Below are positions 1 through 9,664 of a stretch of DNA of 64,000 nt, piece after piece. The position numbers and the translations under genes are program-made. This DNA comes from Ariolimax columbianus (Eukaryota > Mollusca > Gastropoda > Stylommatophora > Arionidae). The notes below the pieces were generated by a model that saw nothing but the letters and a program-made list of their open reading frames with translations, ran no database searches and was not told where the DNA came from. Within the stretch, counting starts at the first letter, position 1. Each line of letters opens with the position of its first letter. Location of the stretch: contig JAVGWX010000007.1 of assembly GCA_036924085.1 (NCBI GenBank), positions 96,742,641 through 96,806,640 of the forward strand. The letters run 5' to 3'.

Positions 1-199
<199 letters not shown>

Positions 200-342
200 G
201 CGAGGACGGATCAGTAGTATGTACAGCCAGCGAGCTACTTAATCCACCGGCTTCACTACCAATCTCGATCTGCTGATGCGTGTTGAGCACCTAATGGTGT
301 ATCCAGAAGGCAGTGATATCATTTCTGCTTAACATAATATAG

Positions 343-632
343 AATTGATTGATTGATTGAGTGATTGATTGATAGAGTGATTGATTTCTTCTTCTTTTTG
401 CTGCGTTCGTTCTCAATCTTCCGCTACCAGGTCCTGAACAGGGCTTTGCAAGAAGCAGGATGTAGTTCGGAGAACCGAATGCGTTGTGTAGCTAGTTTAC
501 AGCTTGACTGCGATATTTGCACCTTTCGGTCCGACACATCCGTCTTCCGCAGCTGACTGAGTGATTGATTAATTGATTGACGCAGTGATTGATTGATAGA
601 GTGATTGATTGATTGAGCTCAATTGTCTTTTT
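343..632. repeat. Imperfect GATT repeat flanking an S1 SINE fragment
   Basis: (GATT)n-like blocks occupy about 343-391 and 556-632. The 165 bp between them match SINE S1 in reverse orientation. The split suggests that an S1 piece landed in a simple repeat, or that the repeat grew at both ends of it. Confidence 0.75.
391..555 (-). mobile_element. SINE S1, partial copy (3' part)
   Basis: The reverse complement carries the S1 3' half: a box around GGTGCAAATATCGCAGTCAA, then the AACGCATTCGG region, then the GAGAACGAACG tail. The S1 5' head is absent. The match is by eye against the copies at 8631-8984 and 1698-2057. Confidence 0.75.
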
Positions 633-654
633 AAAAATGTCTTGTGATCACAAG

Positions 655-1180
655 CGACGGATGAAAAATGGGCAACGCTGTGAACGCTAGCAGCTTATAT
701 GATGAATGGATAACGCTGTGAACGCTAGCAGCTTTTAATGATGAATGGATAACGCTGTGATTGCTAGCAGCTTATATGATGAATGGATAACGCTATGAAT
801 GCTAGCAGCTTAGATGATGAATGGATAACGCTGTGAATGCTAGCAACTTATATGATGAATGGATAACGATGTCAACGCTAGCAGCTTATATGATAAATGG
901 ATAACGCTGTGATTGCTAGCAGCTTATATGCTGAATGGATAACGATGTGAACGATAGCAGCTTATATGATGAATGGATAACGATATGAACGCTAGCAACT
1001 TATATGATGAATGGATAACGCTGTGATTGCTAGCAGCTTATATGCTGAATGGATAACGATGTGAACGATAGCAGCTTATATGATGAATGGATAACGATAT
1101 GAACGCTAGCAACTTATATGATGAATGGATAACGCTGTGAACGCTAGCAGCTTATATGCTGAATGGATAACGCTGTGAAC
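655..1180. repeat. Minisatellite, 38-bp unit
   Basis: About 13-14 copies of a 38-bp unit containing ATGGATAACGCTGTGAAC and GCTAGCAGCTTATATGA. Variants alternate (CTGTGAA/CTGTGATT/GATATGAA), and a two-unit block recurs around 900-1020 and 1020-1130, so short-range higher-order duplication is visible. Confidence 0.95.
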
Positions 1181-1686
1181 GAACAGACTACATGGATTTC
1201 ATTACACCAAGACTTATATTTATATTTCAATAGACCGTGAAATGGAGCACTCGTGTTTCTTACACTGATTGCAGCAATGATCTATCGGTTTCACTTGAGA
1301 AGTTTTATTTCATTCAAATTTGGCACTCAAACTCCGTCATTCAGTTTCCCAACTGTTTTCTCTGCAAGCCCCTAGAGAAATATACGTACGAGAGTGTTCG
1401 CTGTTTAACCGCCATTTTTGTAATTCAATGTCGCTCTAAATTATTCGTGAAGCTGTGAATCCGCAGGTTAATCACACCTCGTCCCGGACTGTACATAATC
1501 CCGGTTACCTTAACTAGGCATGCTACATAGAATCTCAACTTGTAGGTAGAGACGTAACCTTGAGCACTTCGTCTGCTTTAGCGAATCTTAGCCTGCGTTT
1601 ATGTTGCTGTCGAAGCTACTCTTGAAGAGTTTTTTTCCTTGAGGATTTTTATGTGGTTGCAGGTTTCAGTGGCTCTTTTTGCATAC
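1181..1686. other. No recognisable feature
   Basis: AT-rich single-copy-looking sequence. A 73-codon open frame at 1237-1458 has no recognisable motif or splice context and I do not call it a gene. Confidence 0.5.
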
Positions 1687-1697
1687 CAAGGTGTTCT

Positions 1698-2057
1698 TCT
1701 TCGTCTTCTTCTTCGTTAATTCTCAATCTCCCACTACCAAACCCTGAAATGGTTAGTAGCAGAATGTAGTCCAGAAAACGGAATGCGTTGTGTTGTAGTT
1801 TACAGCTTGGCTGCGATATTTGCACCTTTCAGTCCAACACATCCGACTTCAGCAAGCATTTTTTTAATACCGGGTTAGCATTCCCTCTTCGATCCCTTCT
1901 CCTTAGCCAGTCTGACCTGCTGCAGCCTGTTATCCAGGATCACCGTGTGGAGGTGTAGAAGGGTCTTGGCAGCTTTGGTTCGCTTGCCCTGACGCTAGCA
2001 GTCGGCTATGGGTCGCTGACCACTGCAGCTCATGTGCTGCTCAGCATATTGATCCCA
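1698..2057 (-). mobile_element. SINE S1, full-length copy with target-site duplication
   Basis: Full-length S1 (about 360 bp) in reverse orientation. An 11-bp direct repeat CAAGGTGTTCT flanks it at 1687-1697 and 2058-2068, as expected for LINE-mediated insertion. The + strand begins with a TCTTCTTCG stretch (the S1 3' tail) and ends with the complement of the S1 head (GCTGCTCAGCATATTGATCC). Confidence 0.9.
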
Positions 2058-2074
2058 CAAGGTGTTCTGAAGAA

Positions 2075-2265
2075 GTGTGCCTTGTTGATCGTGAGTGTAG
2101 TGCAGTGCTAGACTTCTCAGTAGGATCACTAAAATGGGGATCACGGTGTCTATCGTACCTCTGTGACTAGTGTGCTGTAACACAGCGTGTTTCTACGTGA
2201 GGTGAGGTCTTGATCAGTATGATTCACTTGACCCTGGCGATAGCGACATGACCCCAGTCTGTACT
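2075..2265 (+). mobile_element. Dispersed repeat S5, degraded 3' half
   Basis: Shares ATGGGGATCACG, a TAACACAGCGTGTTTC block and a final TTGATCAGTAT...TGACC region with the S5 copies at 11535-11880 and 17462-17800. Strongly diverged. Confidence 0.45.
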
Positions 2266-2613
2266 TATGTCACCAATAGATTCACATAACCACAGTAGTC
2301 GTAATCGCACAGCACATACTATCACATGAGCATGGTGATTGTAATCGCACAGTACACACTTTGGTCTTCATGCCACGAAGTCTTCGGCACATTATTGAAC
2401 GAGATTTGGGCTTTTTGTGAAGTGTCTTTAAATAATATAACCAACTTTGCCATACCATCTATGTAATACAATCTACGGGGAGCTCCCAACGAGGAATGTC
2501 AAAGAAGATGAGAGAATACAAATGTTTGATTCCTTTACAATTCACGGAAACAAGATCCCAGAGCAAAGATATGCAGACGATACAGTGATACTGTCAAAAT
2601 GTGCAGACGGGTT

Positions 2614-2968
2614 CTTAGTTCTTAGTCGACCTGTACCTCTACAGTGGCAGATGCCCCTGTGCAGGTCCCAGCTCTGGAATGAGCTGGATGTAGCCGGCAG
2701 GAGAATTTCCTGCTTAGCGGGCTAGGCTCGAGCAGCTTATTCACTCTGCTACGCTAGGACAAGTGCTGCGGAGGGTGGTTAACAGATGTACGAACCCATC
2801 TTAATAGACTCAAACACTAGAGCAAAGTAGACCCGCAGCCTGTTAGACGCCATCTGTGCTGCTCTAAACAAACCACCTAACAATGGTCGGTGTTATGCCA
2901 TGTCACACAGTTAGTCGCCTCTTACGACATGCTCTCAGACACAAATACCCCGACGGACCACTCGAGGA
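2614..2968. mobile_element. 355-bp insert inside LINE A, flanked by an 11-bp TSD
   Basis: The LINE A reading frame breaks exactly here. GCAGACGGGTT (2603-2613) and GCAGAGGGGTT (2969-2979) form an 11-bp direct repeat with one mismatch, and the LINE frame joins when one copy is removed. The insert has no ORF and no obvious terminal inverted repeats. It contains TTAGTCGCCTCTTACGACAT, and a related motif (TTTAGTCGACTTTTACGACAT) occurs at about 20764. Probably a SINE or another short nonautonomous element. Confidence 0.7.
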
Positions 2969-3039
2969 GCAGAGGGGTTAGGGCAGCTAATTGCAGCGGT
3001 AAGGAGCGAAGATCAAATCCTCTTCGTAAACACAAACAA

Positions 3040-3306
3040 AGCTAAGATAATGGTCACCAACAAAACTAAGATTATGACCATCAACAAAACTAAGATTATG
3101 ACCATCAACAAAACTAAGATTATGACCATCAACAAAACTAAGATTATGACCATCAACAAAACTAAGATTATGACCATCAACAAAACTAAGATTATGACCA
3201 CCAACAAAACTAAGATTATGACCACCAACAAAACTAAGATTATGACCACCAACAAAACTAAGATTATGACCACCAACAAAACTAAGATTATGACCACCAA
3301 CAAAAC
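3040..3306 (+). repeat. 24-bp in-frame minisatellite inside LINE A
   Basis: About 11 copies of a 24-bp unit (ACTAAGATTATGACCAYCAACAAA) encoding the octapeptide NKTKIMT(I/T). The unit equals a conserved segment of LINE A (NINKTKIMTTDKTQ in the 38-39.5 kb copy). Two blocks are visible: ATC variants on the left, ACC variants on the right. Confidence 0.95.
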
Positions 3307-3553
3307 ACAAAGACAACATCATTTTCAAAATCGGGGTGTGCTGTGTGGAAATAGAGCAGGTCACGAACTTTAAGTATCCTCGGCTCCAGAGTTGACAATA
3401 ATGGGGGCTGCTCAAAGGAAATTACAAGACAGTTGGCGATACCAATGCAGAGTCTACACAGCTTGGGGAAACTACGCAGAACACCAGCAAAACAACAAAA
3501 GTGAAAATTGTAAATGACCTGTGTTATTTTGACGTGGCAGCATAATAGCTGTC

Positions 3554-5063
3554 CATCGTTGTCGATGAGGACCACCGACATCATCCTTGTCACAGATTTC
3601 CCTGTTGGGTGTGGGTGCGCATGTGACTGAACAGGCCAATGCGAGCACGAAAACATCTGCTACATATCGGGCACACGAGGTTTGTAGAAGGGGATGGTGT
3701 TCCCGCTGCTCGGGATTTCCGCGTCTCGCGTCTGTTCTGGGCTTTCACAATACGGTCGTCTTCACCGGCAGCTACACCCGATTTGACTGCGCTTCTCCAG
3801 TCAGATCTGTTTTGCGCAAGACATTCCCAGGTGTCAATGTCTATCTGGCAACTTTTTAGTGAGATTTTCAGACCGTCTTTAAAACGTTTCTTTGGGCGCT
3901 TTCTCTCGCGCCATCCCTCTCTCAGCTCGCCGTAGAGAAGCTTCTTTGGGAGCCGCTCGTCTGACATACGGACAAGGTGTCCGGCCCATCCTAGTCGTGC
4001 TTTTTCTAGCAGTGCATGGATGCTGGGCATGTTAGCCCTCGAGAGAACCTCGATGTCAGTGACACGATCTTGCCATCGGATGTGGAATATTCGCCTCAGG
4101 CAACCTGTGTGGAAGTGGTTTAACCTCCTTGCATGTCCAGAGTACACAATCCAGCTTTCGCAAGCGTATAGTAGGGTTGGAATGATGGTTGCACGGTAGA
4201 CTTTGAGTTTGGTCTTGACGCTGATGCCACGACGTGCCCAGACCATCGAGCGCATTCTACCAAAGGCTGTGCTGGCCTTTGCTATTCTGCTTGCCACCTC
4301 ATCGTCTAGGATGACAGATCTCGACAGCGTGCTGCCCAGATATGTGAATATGTCTACAGCATTCGTCTGCCCGCTGACTGTAGTCTCTGGTTTTGTGTAC
4401 GGCATGCCTGGTGCTGTTTGGTATATAACCTCTGTTTTTTGGGCATTTATGGTCAGGCCAAAATTTTCGCATGTGGCAGAGAACTGGTCCATTCCAACCT
4501 GCATGTTCAGTTCTGAGTTGCTCATTAGAGCGCAGTCGTCAGCAAATACAAGTTCCCCGATTATGTCGCCAGCCACTTTGGATTTGGCCTTCATTCTTCT
4601 GGAATTGAGTAACTTGCCATCTGTGCGGTACTTTATGGGTATTCCAAGCTCCAATGATCTGAAGGCGTCTGTCATCGTGGCCGCGAACATCATACTGAAC
4701 AAAGTCGGGGCGAGTACACATCCTTGTTTTACTCCGTTTGATACTAGAAACGTTTTAGAGATTGCACCGCTGTCCAGTACACGAGCACACATGCCTTCGC
4801 GTAGCTGTTTCACCATTGTTATGAACTTGTTGGGGCAGCCAAACTTATACATTATCATCCACAGCCCTCCTCTGTTTACTGTATCAAATGCCTTTGTCAA
4901 ATCAATAAATGTGGTGTACAAGGCCTGATTTTGCTCTCGACACTTCTCTTGTACTTGGCGAGCGGCAAAAATCATGTCCACTGTTCCTCTTCCGGCTCTG
5001 AATCCACATTGGCTTTCTGGGAGGTGGTGGCTTTGTTTAAGGTGTTTGTTGAGCCTGTTTAGC
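3554..5063 (-). mobile_element. LINE B, 5'-truncated insertion in LINE A
   Basis: About 1.5 kb of a second non-LTR retrotransposon inserted in LINE A in opposite orientation. The host LINE frame stops at about 3553 (AGCATAATAGCTGT) and resumes at about 5059 (AGCATATGGCTGCG). These look like a diverged 14-bp target-site duplication. The 5' end of LINE B is missing (no endonuclease, RT starts at LNRL), the usual outcome of incomplete target-primed reverse transcription. The 3' untranslated tail after the stop is only about 35 bp. Confidence 0.85.
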
Positions 5064-5080
5064 ATATGGCTGCGAAACAT
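3590..5080 (-). CDS. Reverse transcriptase C-terminal ORF of LINE B
   Basis: An uninterrupted 496-codon frame, the best-preserved TE ORF in the window. Residues 1-5 come from the host LINE sequence at the junction, and LINE B proper starts around LNRLNKH. Visible RT blocks in order: QCGFRAGRGTVD (about 24-35), FIDLTKAFDTVNR (59-71), SNGVKQGCVLAPTLFS (115-130) and the catalytic FADD (about 180-183). These are followed by TYLGSTLSRS, YACESW, the C-terminal RRIFHIRWQDRVTD, and WAGHLVRMSDERLPKKLLYGEL. Near the C-terminus a C2H2-like finger is present: CPICSRCF, then SHMRTH. No endonuclease or RNase H is present. The protein could not act alone because the endonuclease is missing. The ATG at 5080 is not the native start. 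The clade is unresolved: RTE-like or L2-like elements with a terminal zinc finger are known in molluscs and fish. Confidence 0.85.
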   Translation of the reverse strand: MFRSHMLNRLNKHLKQSHHLPESQCGFRAGRGTVDMIFAARQVQEKCREQNQALYTTFIDLTKAFDTVNRGGLWMIMYKFGCPNKFITMVKQLREGMCARVLDSGAISKTFLVSNGVKQGCVLAPTLFSMMFAATMTDAFRSLELGIPIKYRTDGKLLNSRRMKAKSKVAGDIIGELVFADDCALMSNSELNMQVGMDQFSATCENFGLTINAQKTEVIYQTAPGMPYTKPETTVSGQTNAVDIFTYLGSTLSRSVILDDEVASRIAKASTAFGRMRSMVWARRGISVKTKLKVYRATIIPTLLYACESWIVYSGHARRLNHFHTGCLRRIFHIRWQDRVTDIEVLSRANMPSIHALLEKARLGWAGHLVRMSDERLPKKLLYGELREGWRERKRPKKRFKDGLKISLKSCQIDIDTWECLAQNRSDWRSAVKSGVAAGEDDRIVKAQNRRETRKSRAAGTPSPSTNLVCPICSRCFRARIGLFSHMRTHTQQGNL

Positions 5081-5489
5081 GGACAGCTACCAATACCTCA
5101 AGGAAGAGAGTTGAGTCGTTCGACTCAAAATGTTATAGAAAGGTCCTCTGAATACCATAGACTGAAAAAAGAAGAATGCAGACATTCGACAAAAGTTGGG
5201 CATAGATGAGAGCTGGTTCATAAATTTCACCATCAACAGAAAATTGAATTACTTGGCCACATCAAAAGACACACCAGTCTTAAAACAAGAGAGCGGTAAT
5301 GGAAGGTATGATGCAGGGCAAGATAGGCAGAGACAGACCAAGAAGGCGATGTCACAAAGATGTCAAGAAATAGGTGGGCATGACTCTGGAGCACGCTGGA
5401 GATTTGGCAAAAGATCGAGTTTCTTTCAGACTGGCTGTCAAGGTAGCGACGAACTGTAAAGGGCATGCTACATGATGATGATGGTATAT

Positions 5490-5760
5490 ACAGACAAAGA
5501 TCTTCAGTCTCAGAACGGGACATTGTAGACTCAAGGCCCACCTCCACAAAATGGGTCTCAGAGACACTGCCACGTGCAGCACTCAAGCAAACACCAGAAC
5601 ATATTATACAGGACTGCCCTACCTATGCAAACCAAAAAGAGGCAGTCTGGCCTGGGGTAGCGACCATGCTCGAAAAGCTGTGGGGAACCGGCGAAGACTT
5701 GAAAAACACTTTCCTTCCTTCGTGAACCTCACCGGACTAGAAGCATAGCATCAGTTTATC
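5490..5760 (+). pseudogene. LINE E, 3'-terminal fragment (post-RNase H region)
   Basis: Encodes FRTGHC-like (shifted), HLHKMGLRDTATC, ALKQTPEHIIQDCPTY and a terminal segment. It aligns over its length with the longer copy at 54640-55165, which also has the RNase H end. The HxxQxCPxY pattern with preceding Cys residues is typical of the C-terminal zinc-knuckle-like region of Jockey/I-like LINEs. Frames are broken. Confidence 0.75.
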
Positions 5761-5782
5761 GATGAAGAAGAAGATGATATAT

Positions 5783-7120
5783 AATAATCGAGACCTGGAG
5801 ATTGCTGAAACATTACATGTCAAGACTGCAGGCCTTTTACACGAGCAACCAGCGGCGTATCCTGGGCATTCGATGGCATGACTACATTCGCAACGTGGGG
5901 GTCTCTGCTAAAACAGGCCTCCACCTAATCTCAGAAACACTTGATCGACGTCGAGTTGTTGTGTTTTCGGTCATGTTGTACGGCTAGACCAGGTAACCCC
6001 GGCCCACAGGATACTACATAAGTCGTTCCTCAGCGCCAAAAGTCTTCCTCCGACCTGCTGGAGGCGCAGAAGAGAATACCGTATGGCTCCAGCAGATAGC
6101 AATCTCCACCTCCACCCTGAGCGAGTGTAACAGACCCTCTGCTGCCGTGATCGAACTTAGAACATTCTCACACTCATCCACATCATCATGACCATACTCA
6201 GTAAATGACATATCACACAGCAGGTGGCATATTTATTATATCATACTCATATCATAGAATGAGTAGAGAAATTACAAACACAATATAATACATATCTTAA
6301 CTAAACATTCTACTAAAACGGGAATTGTAAGCATTAGCTATTGATGGAATTCCCAACTATCTAAAAAACCCAGTTCTATTGCCTTGCAATTGCATCACAC
6401 ACACATCGCCTTAACTGCGTCTTCAACACACCTTATCAAATACTCTTCCTCACTGAAATCCCCTCAGGCGGGCGATCTCGACATAGCTCGCTCACAATGT
6501 GTCCTTGCTTACAAACACACTTTCAGATTATCCATTAATGCAAAACTCACACACCTATTTGAGCGATCCTGTTCTATCACTAAACATTCGTCCAACCGTC
6601 TATCAATCGCTCCTCTATCTAAAGTCGGTGAGTTAAACACACTATCTACATTCAGTCTCTCTCTCTCTCCAGCCGCACTCTCTCTCCCCTCTCGAGCTAA
6701 ACTTTGTCTCGAGTTATATATCCTCAAGCAAGGCCAGAGCTTGACCAATCGATCTCAGGTATGGTCATCTTCAATCCCAATTGGAACGAAACACTTTGCA
6801 CACCTGTCACTCATTCTCTCGCAGCAAGCCCCGTTGCCAATTTCGTCTGTCAATCAATCGCCCCCTACCAAAATCAGAAGGCCAGTGGTCAGTTTCTATC
6901 TGTCCACATTCCTTAACCCAACTCTGTTCTCCTTTGCTGAGACGGTGAGTGACCTTGACATGCATTCAGGTAGCTTTAAGCTTTAACATGTTCAGGCATC
7001 CTAAACTCCCCTTGCTCCGGCGGGAACTGTTACACGAGGCCTGGAACCACACCACAGTAGTGGGTCATCGATGTGGCCGAGGGACGCAACGGGCTTCAGA
7101 CGTCTAAGCGAACATTATAT
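5783..7120 (+). pseudogene. LINE H 3' fragment, split by a solo LTR
   Basis: The first piece (5783-6125) encodes LKHYMSRLQAFYTSNQRRIL, then GIRWHDYIRNVGVSAKTGL and HLISETLDRRR, a C-terminal LINE segment with a typical RRILGIRW motif. Translation then reaches the LTR at 6126. After the LTR (7035-7120) the frame continues as EAWNHTTVVGHRCGRGTQRA followed by a stop. Removing the LTR and one copy of the CGAG duplication restores a continuous frame (STLSEAWNHTT). A related 3' end (GHNDVRPTQRASDT) lies at 47735-47835. Confidence 0.75.
6126..7034 (-). mobile_element. Solo LTR, copy 1 (909 bp)
   Basis: Begins TGTAACAG and ends CTGTTACA, so the ends are short inverted repeats of the TG...CA type. A 4-bp direct repeat CGAG flanks it (6122-6125 and 7035-7038). 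It closely matches 12087-13030 over its whole length. On the minus strand a TATATAA box (about 6713-6722) precedes AATAAA (about 6230), which gives a plausible U3-R-U5 order, so I assign the minus strand. No internal retrovirus-like genes remain, so it is a solo LTR left by LTR-LTR recombination. The long + strand open frame inside it (6384-6986) has no recognisable domain. Confidence 0.8.
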
Positions 7121-7689
7121 ATATTATATATGAAATTATGGGCCTTCCTGGACCAGGATTACATGTACGGCGGGCTACAAAAACGATGTTTTTATCACAA
7201 TTGGAAGAAAGGTTCAGAGAAATGTTGGTGGGGTGGGGTGGGGATGGCGGTTTGGCAGAGAACACACGGCGAAGAACGGTAGCAGAAGATATCAACGTGT
7301 TTTGCCTCATTGATAGCATTCAGGAAACCGACGCAACAAAGTAGGCAGCAGAGAGTAACCTTATTCGTATGGCCTAAAAAGAGAAAAGCGAATACGTTAA
7401 CGTTCAGATAGTGAAGTATAGGTCACTATGCCGTCCTATTAAGATGTAATACGGCGTATCTATGTATCCTTACATAGTGCTTGTACACCACTGGACGGTA
7501 TCCAGCGATAACAGCTGGATGACATGGCCTGTTAAAAAATGTAAATTAGACGCTGGAGTTGGTGTTAATCTCAGAAGTTTGTCAAAGTGACATTGTTGTT
7601 TGACACTTTAACAACCTAGCATTTTTAGTAAGGTGATTTGGATCGTTTATATTAAACATTCTAAAATGTAAATGAAGATGGACAATTTA
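7121..7689. other. No recognisable feature
   Basis: AT-rich sequence with a short GGTGGGGTGGGGTGGGGATGG G-rich patch near 7208-7228. No supported gene. Confidence 0.5.
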
Positions 7690-8065
7690 TAATTCTGCTT
7701 CTCGAAATTGTGATACTGGATTTGAGCTCTACGTCATACACCAAACTGAGATATCGAACGTGCTCTACGTCACACACAAAACAGTATGCGGTATCGGACT
7801 TGTGCTTTACGTCATACACCAAAGAAACATAGTCTGAAGTGTCAGACTTCTGCTCCACATCACACGCCAAAAATAGTCTGAAGTGCCAGACTTCTGCTCC
7901 ACATCACACGCCAAAAATAGTCTGAAGTGCCAGACTTCTGCTCCACATCACACGCCAAACATAGTCTGAGATAATAGAATTGTGCTCTTCGTATTACACC
8001 AAACATAGTCTGGGGTACCGAAAATGAGATCTACGTCATACATCAAACATAATCTGTGATATCTA
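7690..8065. repeat. Degenerate minisatellite, about 45-bp unit
   Basis: About 7 units containing ATAGTCTGAAGTGCCAGACT, then TCTGCTCCACATCACACGCC. The three central copies (about 7815-7965) are nearly identical, while outer copies are diverged, a pattern of expansion from the centre. Each central unit contains an inverted repeat (AGTCTGAAGTGCCAGACT). Confidence 0.85.
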
Positions 8066-8630
8066 CGTGTGGATGAAGGGATGCCTCACTGTGAAGGAAC
8101 GAATACGTTCTTGCATGTTGTAATAAGCAACCAAAAAGGATAATATAAATGTCTAGAAACCTCACCATGAAAATCCCATTGTTACAGAAACCACCGCAGA
8201 AAGAGCATACGAAATGCTTTGGTGTAAGCTTCTCTCAGCTGCATCTATAATAGTGAGTTTGTAATCACCAAAATGGAGAAAAGTTGAATATACTTAGTTT
8301 GAGAATTGATGAAAACAATATCCTAAAATGCGACTAGAGAAGGTTGTGCATGCGGCTGGGTTAGTATCGCTAGAACCAACATAATTTTTTTTTTCAAATG
8401 ATAGTTCGAAACCGTTGGTGTTTGCAATCCGTAAGTTTCAGGTCCCCTTGATCTCAAGGGAAGGGACATCTGCACTCAGTCCTTTTGGAGACGGACGATA
8501 ACCGCTCAGGCCCCGTGTACACTGTACTCGAAAAATAACCACTGGAAGTTGAAAAAGGAAAATAGCATGCTAGCATGCTGTTTCTTCAAAGCACAAATTC
8601 AAAATAGAACTAAATTACAACCCAGCAGTG
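8066..8630. other. Unique-looking sequence with a possible dispersed repeat
   Basis: The segment AGAAGGTTGTGCATG...ACCGTT at 8335-8415 resembles 42285-42350, so part of this stretch is probably another old dispersed repeat. No gene seen. Confidence 0.4.
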
Positions 8631-8984
8631 GGATCAAAATGCTGAGTAGCGCATGAGTTGCAGTGGTCAGCGACCCATGGCTGACTGCTAGCGTTGGGGC
8701 CAGCGAACCAGAGCTGCCAAGACCCTTCTTTATCTCCACGGGGTGATTCTGGATAACAGGCTGCAGCAGGGCAGACTGGCTAAGGAGAAGGGATCGAAGA
8801 GGGAATGCTAACCCGGTACTAAAAAAATGCTTGCTGACGTCGGATGTGTTGGACCGAAAGGTGCAAATATCGCAGTCAAGCTGTAAACTACCACACTATG
8901 CATTCCGTTCTCTGGACTACATTCTGCTACTTAAGCGCTGTCAGAGTTTGGTAGTGGGAGATTGAGAACGAACGAAGCCAAGTC
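8631..8984 (+). mobile_element. SINE S1, full-length copy with 14-bp TSD
   Basis: The clearest S1 copy (354 bp). The perfect direct repeat ACAACCCAGCAGTG flanks it at 8617-8630 and 8985-8998. The element starts GGATCAAAATGCTGAG and ends GAACGAACGAAGCCAAG. It has a head with a CAGCGAACCA motif, a middle segment TTGCTGACGTCGGATGTGTT, and a 3' part ATATCGCAGTCAAGCTGTAA. I see no clean A/B box pair, so the origin of the head is open. Confidence 0.92.
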
Positions 8985-9034
8985 ACAACCCAGCAGTGAC
9001 CTGCATAAATATAGGAAAGAGACGACCACCTCCA

Positions 9035-9262
9035 TCAGGATAGTACACATCATAGCCAATCAAAGAGACGACTCCCTCCATCATGACTAGACACATCACA
9101 GCCAATGAAGGAGACGACCTCCTCCATCATGACTAGAGACATCACAGCCAATGAAGGAGACGACGCGCTCCACCATGTTTAGACACATCACAGCCAATGA
9201 AGGAGACGACCCCCTCCATCATGACTAGAGACATCACAGCCAATGAAGGAGACGACCCCCTC
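9035..9262. repeat. Minisatellite, 45-bp unit
   Basis: Five copies of a 45-bp unit containing GACATCACAGCCAATGAAGG and GACGACCCCCTCCATCATGA. It begins about 35 bp after the TSD of the S1 copy at 8631-8984. Confidence 0.95.
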
Positions 9263-9660
9263 GATTGCAAGTATCGCGGAAGGAAGGAAGCAGTAGTCCT
9301 ATTAAATTTGCCCCGGGAACCACTAGCCTTAAATTATCATTGCAAACAAATTGTAGCCACATATATTTGTCAAGCACTGAAAAGATTGACATTACCTTTT
9401 AAGAATGCCATTTATTGATTCAGATATTTCATTAAATGTTCAACCTAATAGCTGGGCAATTCTACCGTTAGCTGGTAGTCCCAATAGCTTTTCACCACCG
9501 TCGATTTTGTTGTTGTATAGCCTATACGTCATATTGTAATAAGCTAATCTCTCTAGTTGAAATGGGCGTAGCTTCGCCAAAAACGAAAGAATATCTTTCT
9601 CATTAAAATGAACTATTCAATTGGTGATAACTGGAGCTAAGATAGAGTATGAGCTGCCAG
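9263..9660. other. No recognisable feature
   Basis: AT-rich spacer with no supported ORF or repeat. Confidence 0.5.
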
Positions 9661-9664
9661 CAGC

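Larger units (their letters stand above)
2440..5484 (+). pseudogene. RTE/BovB-like LINE A, copy 1, broken by two insertions
   Basis: A decayed non-LTR retrotransposon reverse transcriptase on the + strand. The first piece (2440-2613) encodes the region around the catalytic motif RYADDTVILS at about 2566-2595. The frame resumes after an insert (from about 2969) with a diverged G-L-x-Q-L-x-x-A-V-x-x-x-x-D-Q segment, then NKTKIMT, here expanded into an array. It continues to about 3553 with the CSKEI...LxxL segment. A second LINE (3554-5063) interrupts it, and the C-terminal part runs 5064-5484 (ESWFINFTINRK, compare ENWFINSILARK in the copy at 38-39.5 kb). It ends CATGCTACATGATGATGATG, the same 3' terminus as the copies at 30.0, 32.8 and 38.1 kb. 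Several frameshifts and stops make it dead. The clade is assigned from general resemblance of the RT and C-terminal motifs to BovB/RTE proteins. Confidence 0.85.

Noticed and set aside
4203..4928. 241-codon plus-strand ORF
   Set aside because: Antisense shadow of the LINE B reverse transcriptase frame, which has all the RT motifs.
3590..5080. Host gene coding for a zinc-finger protein
   Set aside because: The C-terminal C2H2 finger is preceded by complete RT motifs including FADD, and the segment is a TSD-flanked insertion, so it is a LINE ORF.
6384..6986. 200-codon plus-strand ORF
   Set aside because: Lies wholly inside the solo LTR, has no domain, and is broken in the second LTR copy (12354-12982).
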